DNA of 64,000 nt from Puccinellia tenuiflora (lineage: Eukaryota > Streptophyta > Magnoliopsida > Poales > Poaceae), in contig QRDG01000844.1 in assembly GCA_012064385.1 (NCBI GenBank), positions 62,001 to 126,000 on the forward strand, written 5' to 3'. The notes under the pieces are model-generated. The model worked only from the letters and a program-made list of their open reading frames with translations. It made no database searches and was not told where the DNA came from. How positions within the stretch are numbered: position 1 is the stretch's first letter; every line of letters begins with the position of its first letter. Shown here piece after piece: positions 50,610 through 61,242 of this stretch. A program made the position numbers and the translations under genes.

Positions 50610-53600
50610 TCACTGAAGCTTCTTAAGTTTGTCAACAGATGTCGTCTTCTCTTGCTCAACTGGAAAGTACTTGATTCCCAAAAGATCACCAATTTTGCTA
50701 ATAACCTGAATAATTTGGATCGAATTTAATACACGATTAGCGATATATTGTACATGATCACTGCATCACACAACCAATACATGCTTTCATATTGTTAATG
50801 TACTCGGATCAAGTATACTCATGTGTTTAGTGTGAAAATGTTTCACCAAACCACCCAGGCAAATCAATGGGAGTGTGGACTTTACCTCCAAACCTTTAAT
50901 AAGATCCTCCTTGGTTTGGGAAGCTGAGATACATATCCTAGCTCTGGCAAGAAGTAGTGGCGTGACAGGGAATGCAACGGCAATAACAGCAACCTAGAAT
51001 TACAGAACATGTCACATTAATATGAGGAACTCAAACTTCACTAATTAGAAACATAACTATGAATTAGTTGAAGTTCTCCTTGTCAGCGGAGGCGGAAAAC
51101 GATACCCGTTAGGGCTCGCGTTGCATGTTTATATAGGTGAGAAAAGCCCTCACGTGGCAGTACATGGAGGTATATATACGGGCAGTGTACTACACTGTAC
51201 CGTATATATACATTGCATATTACATGTCTAACAGCCCCCCTTAATCTGAACTTCGCAGAAGATTCAGATTACGTCTAAACTCATGTAAATGTCTAACAGG
51301 AAGTGGTTTAGTAAAACCATCAACAATTTGATCTTTGCTAGAAACAAACTTGACATCTAACTGTTTATTTGCTACTCTTTCACGAACAAAGTGAAAGTCA
51401 ATTTCTATATGTTTAGTACGTGCATGAAACACTGGATTTGCAGTCAAATAGGTGGCACCCAAATTGTCGCACCACAAACATGGTCGTTGTTGAAGAGTGA
51501 CACCAAGTTCACCAAGTAATGCTTCAACCCAAATTAATTCAGCTGTGGCATTGGCCAAAGACTTGTATTCTGCTTCAGTACTTGAGCGTGACACTGTAGC
51601 CTGTTTCCTGGCACTCCAAGAAACCAGATTAGGACCAATGAAGATAGCAAAACCCCCAGTGGAGCGTCTGTCCTCTAGACACCCAGCCCAATCTGCATCT
51701 GAGAAGGCACTTAAAAGAGTAGATGATGACTTCTGAAATGTGATTCCAAGGCTTACAGTGTCCTGAACATATCTCAATATTCTCTTAACTGCAGTCCAGT
51801 GTGTTGTTGTGGGAGCATGTAAATATTGACAAACCTTGTTCACAGAAAAGGACAGGTCAGGACGTGTCAAAGTGAGGTATTGAAGAGTACCAACAATGCT
51901 GCGATATCTGGTGCTGTCTTCAGGACCAAGAGGCTCTCCATCATCCAAAGTGAGAGGCTCGGTGGAAGACAATGGTGTAGGGGCAGACTTGCATTGAATC
52001 ATGCCCACTTTATGAAGCAAATCTGAAGCATATTTTGCTTGTGTCAAGATCAAACCATGCTGAAATTTCTTCACTTCAATGCCAAGAAAATAATGTAAGT
52101 CACCTAAATCTTTGATAGCAAAGTTGTCATTGAGGTCACGAAGTAAAGCAGAAATAGCTGAATCTGAGGAGCTTGTCACTATAATTTCATCAACATAAAT
52201 CAACACATATATAGTTGTACCTGACCTTTGATAGAGAAACAAGGATGTATCAGCCTTTGAAGGTATAAAACCAAGATCTTGCAATTTATGACTGAGACGA
52301 GAGAACCATGCTCGGGGGGCTTGTTTCAAACCATATAAAGCTTTATCAAGTTTGCAAATGTGATGAGGGAACTGTGAGTTTTCAAAACCAGGAGGTTGCT
52401 TCATGTAAACCTGCTCTTCCAGAACACCGTGTAAAAATGCGTTCTTCACATCTAGCTGCCGTAAACTCCATCCTCGTGAGACTGAAATGGCTAGTACAGT
52501 TCTAATAGTGGCTGCCTTAACAACAGGACTAAAAGTATCCTCATAATCAATACCATAACGTTGCTTAAATCCTTTTGCAACAAGACGAGCTTTATACCTG
52601 TCAATAGTGCCATCTGCACGTTTCTTGATACGGTACACCCATTTGCAATCAATAATGTTTTTGTTAGAACTGGGAGGAACTAGATGCCAAGTCTTGTTCT
52701 GAAGCAAAGCATCATACTCCTCCTCCATTGCTTTGCGCCAATTGAGATCATCAAGAGCTTCATTAAGTGATCGAGGTTCCCCTGTAGCTGCAAGCATACC
52801 ATAACGAACACAGCCATCTTTATAAACTTTTGGTTGACGTATACCTTTCATTAGTCGTGTGCGAACTGCGAACTCCAGAAGCAGCGGGAGTGGTTGTACC
52901 GGGAGCAGCCACAGACGATCCAGCTGCAGGATCTGTCGCTGCATGGCGAGCAGCAGGCGCACGAGCGTGCCTCGAGCGCGACGCTGGCGCACCTGGGCGC
53001 GAGACAGGGGACACGGAGCGGGGCCTGTCCGGACGCACAGGGGACGCAGAGCGGGAACGCGCTGTCGGAGGAGACAGCGACCTGTGCGCATGCACCTGAG
53101 GCGATTGGCCGGAAGAGCCGCGAGAGGAGACCGGCGAATGATTGGCATGGGAATCATCATCGACAGGATCAGAAGCTGCAGGGGAATCAGTATCAGAATC
53201 AGCGTTGTTTTCGGCTTCTTCTGCTGAATTTTCTGCTTGCGTATTTTGTGATGTTTCTGCATTATTTTCATCAGAAGTTTCTGCTGCATCCTCATCATCT
53301 TGAGAGCTATCATCTGTAACAACTTGTTCTGCAGTGTGCTGAGAAGGATTAGTAGCAACAGGTATTAAAGGCACAGTCATGAGGTCATCAATAGGTGCAT
53401 CCCCAACATGTGATGAAGTGGAAATAGAGTCATGTGGCAAAAGAAGTATATCATGGCGAAGACGTGATCCAGCATTTGGATTTAAGGAGGCAAAGGGAAA
53501 GACATTTTCATCAAAAACAACATCGCGAGAGATGTAAACTCGTCCAGTTTTGGGATCAAGGCATTTTACTCCTTTGTGGATGGGACTGTACCCTAAAAAG

Positions 53601-56600
53601 ACGCATTGTGTGGAACGAAAAGCAAGCTTGCGTTTGTTGTAAGGGCGTAAATTAGGCCAACATGCACAACCGAAAATTCTTAAGGAATCATAGTTTGGTG
53701 TTATTTGAAGGAGGCGTTCAACGGGTGTTTCAAAGTTTAAAACTTTGCTAGGAAGCATGTTAATGAGAAAAGTGGCTGTAAGGAAGGCTTCATCCCAGAA
53801 TTTGAGAGGCATGTATGCATGCGCAAGAAGAGCAAGGCCAACTTCAACAATATGACGGTATTTGCGTTCAGCAGAACATTTTGTTGGTGAGCATGTGGAC
53901 AAGAGACGTGATGAGTAATGCCTATTTTTTGAAAGAACCCATGGAGTTTTTCATATTCACCTCCCCAATCGGTTTGCATGGTAACAATTTTCTTATTAAA
54001 TTTGCGTTCAACAAGTTGCTGAAAATTGAGAAAAACTTGATAAACATCAGAACGTTGCTTGAGCAAGTATATCCATGTGAACTTGCTAAAATCATCAATA
54101 AAGCTCACATAATATAAGTGTTTGCCAACAGAAGCAGGTGCGGGACCCCATACATCAGAGAACACTTGCTCCAGAGGAGCAGTTGAAACACTAGTGGAAA
54201 TAGGATACGGCAATTGGTGGCTCTTTGCTAGTTGACAAGAGTCACAAACATAAGGATTTATTTCTGGAGTAAAGGAAATCTTATGCTTCCTAAGGACTTG
54301 TTGCACCACAAAAGATGAAGGATGCCCTAGACGACGATGCCAAGTGGAGGATGATGGCTTTATTGTAACAAAAGCATGCTTGGATGACCCCGTAGAGATA
54401 GGCACTAGAGGGTAGAGACCACCATGGCAGGGACCTTTAAACAGAGTTCTTCTGGTGACCCGGTCCTTTATAAAAAAGAAAAACTGGTGAAATTCTAGAA
54501 AGACATTGTTATCAATAGCAAGTTGATGAACAGATAAAAGATTCTTTGACGCAGTAGGAATATGTAAGACTTTGTTAAGATGTAAAGAATCATCATGTGG
54601 GGTGCGAATAATGGAATGACCAATATGACTAATGTGCATACCGTTACCATCTGCCGTGTGAACCCGGTCGCGGCCCTTGTACTTGTCGTGGATGTCGAGC
54701 TTGTTCAACTCCCCGGTGAGATGGTTTGTGGCACCCGAGTCAGCATACCAGTTGGTGTCAACGCCGTAAGCAGCATGGACACGCTTGTCCTCCTGATCAT
54801 CATCACTGTCCGAGCCATCGTTCTTGTAGCGCCACCAGCAGTCACTTGCTGGATGGCCATGGATCTTGCAAATCTGGCAGGTGACGTCGACGAAGGGTGT
54901 AGGTGCACGACCATGTCGACCACGACGCCCTTGCCCCCCTTCATCACGACGTCCGCCATTGTCACGGCGTCGACCCACATCATCACGCTGACGGTCATCG
55001 TCACGACGACGTCCATCACGACGGTCATTGCCATCACGGCGATCAGTGCGGCGATCCCCTCCACGGGTGTCGCCACGGTAGTCACCACGGTCGCCACCAC
55101 GGTCAGCAGACCGACCCCGGTCACCACGGGCTCGGTTGTCGCGGCCACCATTGCCACGACGATCAGCAGCATTTGCAGAGGAGACGAAGGAGTTATCCTG
55201 TCCTGACTCGGCAAGCATATCGCGACGCAAGTCATGAGCACAAAGCTGACTGAAAAGGTCATCAAGAGAGGTACCGGGATTTCCATTCACGGAGGAGACG
55301 AGGTCGTTGTAGTTTGCATCGAGGCCATTCAGGACATAGCCAACCATCTCGTCCTCATCAACTGGCTTGCCTGCAGCAGCGAGTTCAGAGGAGAAGCCCT
55401 TCAGCTTGGCGACGAATTGCTCGGCTGTCATGTTGTTCTTCTTGGTGCTGTTCAGCGCCCCTCTCAGATGGTTGATGCGCGTCCGAGAAGGGGTGGAGAT
55501 GATCTTGGTGATGACCGTCCAGACCTCGGCGGAAGTCTGAAGATCAAGGACATGGGCCATGATTTCCGGTGACAGCGAGTTCAGGAGAAACCCGAGCATC
55601 GTCTGATCCTTGGCAACCCACGCAACATAGTCGGGATTGGGGATTTTGGTTTTCTTCTGAGTTTGTTCATCTTCAACCTCCAATGTTTTCACCGGGGCGG
55701 GCTCAGAGCCATCGAGGAAACCGAAAGCTTGGGCACCGCGGATCGGCGGAAGGACGAGGGTCTTCCAGAAAACGAAGTTTGCCCTGGTCAGCTTGGTGGA
55801 GGGAGGGGATCCGATCGCGGCAGGCGCAGCGGCGGAGGACGACGCCATGGCAGTGCGGCTAAGATCGGCGTGGTGTAGGTTTTTTTTTTAGGGTTTTGGT
55901 GTCTTTGGATCGTGGCGGCGGCTAGAGATGGAAGAGCGGTCGCTCTGATACCATGTCAGCGGAGGCGGAAAACGATACCCGTTAGGGCTCGCGTTGCATG
56001 TTTATATAGGTGAGAAAAGCCCTCACGTGGCAGTACATGGAGGTATATATACGGGCAGTGTACTACACTGTACCGTATATATACATTGCATATTACATGT
56101 CTAACACTCCTACAAGTTTAACTAAACGTATAGTGTATATTTGTTGCGAATCTAATGCATGGTGCAGTGCAATTCGAAAACTCACATTTTGCCTCAGGCA
56201 CTCCCTTGAGAATGCAGGGATTTTAGCAGGGTTGTAAAGCATGATTGGCATGACTGGTGAGTCATTGTCTCCTAGCACCTCAAAACCCATTTTCTGAAGC
56301 TCTGAACGAAAAAAATTGCTGTTCTCCCGAATCTGAGCAAGTTTCTTGGCCCCTATTTAGAGCAAGGACTAGATTAGGAATTTTACCTAAGACAAGAGAC
56401 ACATGGAAGCGATATAATATTTGAATCCTCACTCTGATATACCTCTGTTAGATCCATCTTCCCCAAGGACAACCTTTATCGCGGAGATGACCTGCTGGAC
56501 TGCTGGAGGTGACATGGATGTTGCATAAATATGGGCTGGGCAAGCGTGCTTGAGGTGGTGAATGATCTCCTAAAAAATATTGAATGACCAACAGGTCAGC

Positions 56601-59600
56601 TTAATCAAATTTGTATATGTACAGTCAAGAATTGGTAAGTGAATCTTCTTCATACTTTTGATGCTGCAATGTAACCTCCATACGATCCAAATGATTTTGT
56701 AAAGGTTCCCATCATAATATCCACATCAGCTGGATCCACTCCCAGTAGTTCACATACACCTCTCCCTGTCTTGCCAACAACTCCAATACTGTGTGCCTCA
56801 TCTAAATACGTGTAAGCCTGTTAAGATGTTCAAGAATTCCAATCAATACTCGAATCTATAATACCGGTTTGAAATTTGGAATAGATGGTGAACACCAATA
56901 CTGTATATGTTACAAACGATAGCAAAACAACGATGAAATTAAGCAAGATCAAACCAACGGGGGACACGAGATTTTAACGTGGAAAACCCTTCCAACAAGG
57001 AAGAGAAAAACCACGGGCGCCAGCCAGCAATACTTCACTATTTCGGGGTGAGGTTACAAACGCGCCGGGATTTACAATGTGTGGCTTATCTCCGGCGGCG
57101 GCTTACAAGACGTATTTATAGTGGTCCTGACCTAAACTAGGTCCGCTTCGCTTCGGCCCAAGCCTACCGGCGACGGGCCTCGCTTCGCTCCGTCGTTAGC
57201 CTTCTCACTTATAGAAACGGATTTGGATCACCATAAAATAACAGTATATGCCACAAGTAATATAGTCAGTATGCAAGGAACTTTTGTTTTTCATCATTAT
57301 ATGATGGACAGTATTTCTATTTCTAATAAACAGTACAAGAAGTCAGTACGCATAGTTCTGAAACCTTATATTTCTTGCAGACAGCTATAATCTCAGGGAG
57401 GTTGCACAGCTCCCCTTCCATGCTATAAATCCCCTCAACAATCACAATTATCTTCTTCCATGGCCTGTGCGTACGAGGTTGCCCCCTTGCAATCTGCTCC
57501 CTCAATAAGTCTTTCAAATGTGCAGGGTCTGGAAGAAAATAAAGGAAATAAAACTCCATGCCTCATCATTGAGCTAACTTGAGATGCGTCTGTTACGGAA
57601 CTTACTGTTATGTTGGAAAATCTGGACAGTAGCCCCCGAACCTCTTGCCCCATTCACTATAGAAATATGGTTCAACGAATCACTAACTATCAGTCCGCCC
57701 TGCGAAATCATTACAATACATTAGTTCCAGTATGTACCAGAAGAATAGAAGAAAAAATTGAATATCTCCTCACCCCATACCTTCCCAATCAAAACAGGAA
57801 TGATCGCAGAGTTTGTCGCATAACCCATGCCAAAAATAATAGCCGCGGGCTTGCCAACAAATCGTGCAACCAGATCCTCAAGCTCTGTGTGGAGCTTCGT
57901 ATTTCCTAAAATCATATACAAATCAATTAATCTTACTTTCACTGTATCATTAAAGTATTAAATGGGGGGCAAACTACAGCATGGACATTAAGCACCTACC
58001 TCCATCAGCTCGGGCACTGCACGTACTGGCAGAGTATTTCTTGAGTGACTCAATAACACGAGGAGTGCAGTACTCATCTGCTGCAGCAAAGCCAAGGTAG
58101 TTGTAGGAAGCCAAATTAAGACACTTGGATGTTTTTGTGGTACATCTGCATTAGGGATGCATTGAATTAGATACTAGCATTCACATACTGGGTGCGGAGT
58201 TAAATGTGGGGAAAACATACTGGAGCGTCTTGTTACAATCATTTGAGGTTCGCTCAACCACATCGAACCAAGCATCCGGCGCACTCGCAATAGGTCGGTT
58301 AAAACAGTCCTGCCCACCAATTAAGGAAAGGCAAACAAAAATAAGTGATCAGTATATATGTCTGTTATTCCAAAGGTGCATAGCATAGAGAAGTATCGCC
58401 CCACAAAATCATTGTCCATAAAAATCAATGGATACATATTTTTTTGAGAAGTTTTTGCATATGGGAGTATATGCTCCTGCCACGGTAATAAACATTTTGA
58501 GATGTCAAAAAAATTTGAACAAAATTTGGTGCGTACATCTCAAACATTTATGTGCGTACGAGAAGTTTCGCCAAAAATGGACATTTTTTGTGACTTGTAC
58601 AAAAAAGAAAAAATGTATCGTGACAAGCCTTTTTCAGCACCAAAATTTGTCTTATTTACCTACGGCATGTATCGTGACAAGCCTTTTTCAGCACCAAAAT
58701 TTGTCTTATTTAGCTACGACATAAAAAAAGTCGGTTTTAAGTGAAACGACTTCGCGAGCATATAGGATCCCAAATGTATTTGCAAAACTTTTTATCCAAA
58801 TTTTATGACGTTTGAAAGTTTGCACAAAATATATTTTAAAAACCGGAAGCATATACTCCGGATGCCAAAGTGATTTTCCGATATGTATGGTGGTAGCTAC
58901 ACACCATGCCTCAAGCCGACACATGTACATTTGGTCAAACATGGTTATCCGGAGCCGACTGCGCTGCATACCATCATGTTTTTGTCAGGCAGTTTGATTT
59001 TTTTTTAAAAGGTCCCACTTCAACCCGCTGCGAGGATACTTATACGGTCATTTCAAAATTTTAGACAGGCCTCACACGGCAGCAACGAGGGTTGTAGATG
59101 GTAGAAGGCGTTCCTCACATTTTGAGATGTCGTAGCAATGAGCTCGCCACTACTCTCCCCGCCGGACCAAGTCTTAACACAAGGAGGCGCGGTGATAAAA
59201 CGTAGATTGGTTCTTTCCTTGCTACCCGACATGCATAGTTGTTAGAGCTTGAAGAAGATAAACAGTGTTTTGAACCAGATCTGCATCTCGGTCTTTATGT
59301 CATATACTGTTCACCAGTACGTATGCTGTAGGTAGTCTTGTAGTGAAAAAGGTTCACGAGATAAAATTAGCTCGTATCTTCCTGCCGCGTGACCCCTCTA
59401 CTGTGCACCCTTGTCTATACTAGTGCTGCAGAAGCGAGTGGAGATTTCGTGATCCCGAAGTCCACTAATCATGGTATCTTTTTTATCTCGAAAATAATAT
59501 TTACAAGTTTTAATTTTTTAAACCCAGATTTATACAATGATGTATTACACAAACGTACCAAAAATTAACATCAAAAATTTATGTTCTGAGCTACAAAATA

Positions 59601-61009
59601 TACATATTTTCAAATCTCCAAATTTCATTAGAATTTTTCATTTTTGTTTATAAATATAAAGTATTTAAATTTAATATTTTCTATATTCGTGGGATACACC
59701 ATTAGCTATATCCAGAAATTTTTCATTTTTCTGAAAACTCATAATATGTTTTTCGAATTTTTTAAAATATCAGGATCTCTCCAGCTCAAGAGCCAAAGAC
59801 ACTTTTCTTGTAGATGCCCCTTAGTAAAGCGCTGCAGTTTTATATTAGTGCCCCCCGCACATCTGTAGCATGGGATCCATATAGCTCAATCTGTAACACC
59901 GGTAACTAATAATTTGGAAAAAGAAAAAAATTGCACATGCTAGACTAGACCTTTTAAACTGTTTAGCAAAGCTAGCTAGCAGCAATATTTTAAGAAAAAA
60001 CTCGACGAAGCAGTAAAATCAGCACGTACGTACACTTGGTTCATGCCATAATGCTAACTTAATTAGGCTATTTATTTCATTGGGCTCTCACTGTGTCAAA
60101 ACTGACTAGCAAAGCTAGTACAGGTAGCAACGCTGTGTCCGAGCTCGTTGATCGACCTGAATTACTGCAAGGCTTCCGATCTGCTTGTCTGCTAGCTTGC
60201 TGCTTTCTCGTTGGCTGGCTTGGGAACCAGCTTTATACGTACTCTTCCCCCGCTACCAGCCACGGCACAGTACCACATTCACGAGCCAAAAGGAACAACT
60301 CGCGCTCGCATGAAGCATAGAGATTGCATGCGAGGTCAGGTACCACCATGCACAACGAATTGTCTCTCTTCTGTACAAGTACAACAGATGGAAAGTGGAA
60401 TGGCACACAAAAATGCTGAAGAACGAATGACAGATCGCTGAAAAGAAGCAACCATTTCACTTCACTACTCAACCATATTAGTTTAGACCAAAGTTTCGTT
60501 TGGGATCTCATAATAATCGTAGTGCAGTGCAGCGCATGAAGTTGGAGATTAGTCAGATATCCTAGTAATGGATGGATGAACCTCTCCCAAAAGTTCCACT
60601 CGGCCGGGTTAGTCTTAATCATATAATCTACTTACCAGGGAGCTCAAGGAACCGACGACTCAGAATGACATGGTACTCCAGGTTCCACCTCATGAAAAAT
60701 TAAGGGGTGGAGATCGATCGCTCACCTGGACGCGGAGGTAGAGGCGGCGCGTGTAGAAATCCTCGTAGCCCAAGCAAATGGGCGCGTAGCCCTACGGAAT
60801 CAGCAGCAGCACCAGCAGCGTCAGCCCCGGATCGAAAAGAAGTTAGGAAAACACAGCCAGGATATATGGAGAAGCGGACGGACCTTGAGGTTGCTGGGTT
60901 TGCCGGCGTCGAGGATCCTGCGGAAGAAGTCGCGGAGGTGGCCGAAGGCGAAGAGGAGGCCGTAGCTGAAGAGCGTGGTGAGCGCGGCCAGGTACGGGAG
61001 CCTCGCCAT
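50610..61009 (-). CDS. LCB2: Serine palmitoyltransferase subunit LCB2, copy B
   Basis: Twelve exons: 61009-60884, 60791-60726, 58309-58221, 58145-58000, 57905-57781, 57699-57606, 57528-57365, 56817-56656, 56569-56443, 56352-56186, 50993-50886, 50705-50610. Every exon has the same length as in copy A, giving 489 aa with no stop or frameshift. PLP motifs are kept (YLDEAHS, TFTKSFGSYGGY). Differences at conserved sites include CLNLASYNYLGF (G to A) and ARADGG (V to A). Intron 2 has about 1.9 kb of extra DNA, intron 7 a solo LTR and intron 10 a whole copia element. The protein may be functional if the 5.2-kb intron 10 is spliced; expression cannot be judged from sequence. Confidence 0.92.
51081..51233 (-). 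repeat. 3' LTR of the copia element
   Basis: 153 bp, bounded by TG and CA. On the minus strand the PPT AAGGGGGG ends next to it (51234-51242). Confidence 0.95.
51241..52860 (-). pseudogene. Copia reverse transcriptase and RNase H
   Basis: The frame covers WRKAMEEEYDALLQNKTW, VYRIKKRADGTIDRYKARLV, KGFKQRYGIDYEDTFSPV, QLDVKNAFLHGVLEEQVYM and DKALYGLKQAPRAWF, all copia RT blocks. The catalytic motif YVDD reads YVDE (codon 52185-52187). RNase H follows (DADWAGCLEDRRSTGG, SSTEAEYKSLA, TKHIEIDFHFVRE) and the frame stops just before the PPT. The RT frame differs from that of the integrase part; the shift lies near 52860. Confidence 0.93.
52861..53879 (-). pseudogene. Copia integrase C-terminal part and linker
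   Basis: After a one-base loss near 53879 the frame goes on as AERKYRHIVEVGLALLAHAY (the integrase core after its conserved Gln-Asn), LPSKVLNFETPVERL, FGCACWPNLRPYNKRKLAF and CVFLGYSP. A Ser/Ala/Asp-rich linker (53350-52900) then leads to RT. The frame ends near 52820 without entering the RT frame. Confidence 0.88.
53880..55848 (-). pseudogene. Copia gag, protease and integrase N-terminal part
   Basis: Starts at an ATG (55848, MASSSAAAPAAIG). The gag region has LTRANFVFWKTLVLPPIRG and ends in an Arg/Asp/Gly-rich stretch and a zinc knuckle CQICKIHGHPASDC. Protease has WYADSGATNHLTG. GAG-pre-integrase has HRRLGHPSSFVVQQ, then CDSCQLAKSHQLPY and VFSDVWGPA, DDFSKFTWIYLLK and TDWGGEY of the integrase core. 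The frame is lost near 53879, where one base is missing. Confidence 0.93.
55942..55953 (-). other. Primer-binding site of the copia element
   Basis: TGGTATCAGAGC on the minus strand, directly adjacent to the 5' LTR; tRNA-iMet type. Confidence 0.95.
55954..56106 (-). repeat. 5' LTR of the copia element
   Basis: 153 bp, reading the same as 51081-51233 at every base when compared by eye. A TATATATAC motif inside may serve as TATA box. Confidence 0.95.
56908..57243. mobile_element. Solo LTR (336 bp) in LCB2-B intron 7
   Basis: The insertion starts TGTTACAAACG and ends AAAATAACA, is absent from the same intron of copy A, and has a perfect 5-bp target repeat gtata (56903-56907, 57244-57248). The interior has TTTAACGTGGAAAACCCTTCC, which I remember as widespread in grass genomes. 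It may be a solo LTR of a TRIM or a larger element; no PBS or PPT lies inside. Confidence 0.8.
58465..58858. mobile_element. Putative MITE with inner inverted repeats
   Basis: A perfect 11-bp inverted pair GAGTATATGCT (58465-58475) and AGCATATACTC (58848-58858) brackets an AT-rich 390-bp segment. The outer boundaries and target duplication are not clear, so class is open. Confidence 0.5.
58613..58720. repeat. 54-bp tandem duplication
   Basis: 58613-58666 and 58667-58720 are near-identical; each starts ATGTATCGTGACAAGCC and ends with a CTACG-containing text. It lies within the putative MITE. Confidence 0.93.
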
Positions 61010-61242
61010 CCTTCTCCACCTCGCTAGCTCGATCCCTTCGACGCGGTGGCGGGCGGAAGCAGGAGCGGTAGCGGTACTCGACGTCGACGTACGTGTTTGA
61101 AGGTCGATATGGTTCCAATGGGGGCGCCGGTGCCTGCCGGAGCGTTTGTTTGAAGGCGACGAGTGACCCCAGCTAGCGCGGCGCGGTGGGGGATCCGACT
61201 CCAACTCAGAGTCGCGAAGCACCGGATCGCCACAAGCGCCTT
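61010..61242 (-). promoter_or_regulatory. Promoter region of LCB2 copy B
   Basis: Shares blocks with the copy A promoter (CGGAGCGTTTGTTTGAA, GGATCGCCACAAGC) but differs by small gaps, including loss or absence of the G run. No firm TATA box. Confidence 0.5.

Larger units (their letters stand above)
51081..56106 (-). mobile_element. Ty1/copia retrotransposon in LCB2-B intron 10
   Basis: A 5026-bp element with 153-bp LTRs that appear identical, flanked by a perfect 5-bp repeat ctcct (51076-51080, 56107-56111). The PBS (TGGTATCAGAGC) abuts the 5' LTR and a G-rich PPT precedes the 3' LTR. The order gag, protease, integrase, RT, RNase H on the minus strand is copia. It lies in the same orientation as LCB2. 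Two frameshifts and an altered RT active site make this copy defective despite its young LTRs. Confidence 0.97.
58440..60355. other. Extra DNA in LCB2-B intron 2 relative to copy A
   Basis: Text on both sides (58430 and 60365 onward) matches contiguous copy A text near 47805-47845. The about 1.9 kb between has no counterpart in copy A. It includes an inverted-repeat element (58465-58858), AT-rich DNA and unassigned text at 59000-60350. Confidence 0.7.
50412..61242 (-). repeat. Duplication unit B around LCB2
   Basis: Matches unit A across gene, 3' flank and promoter. It is 10.8 kb instead of 3.7 kb because of the insertions in introns 2, 7 and 10. Confidence 0.85.

Noticed and set aside
54595..55253. 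Open frames of 203 and 116 codons on the plus strand
   Set aside because: They are the antisense of the Arg/Asp-rich copia gag region; the His/Thr-rich composition follows from that and no domain is present.
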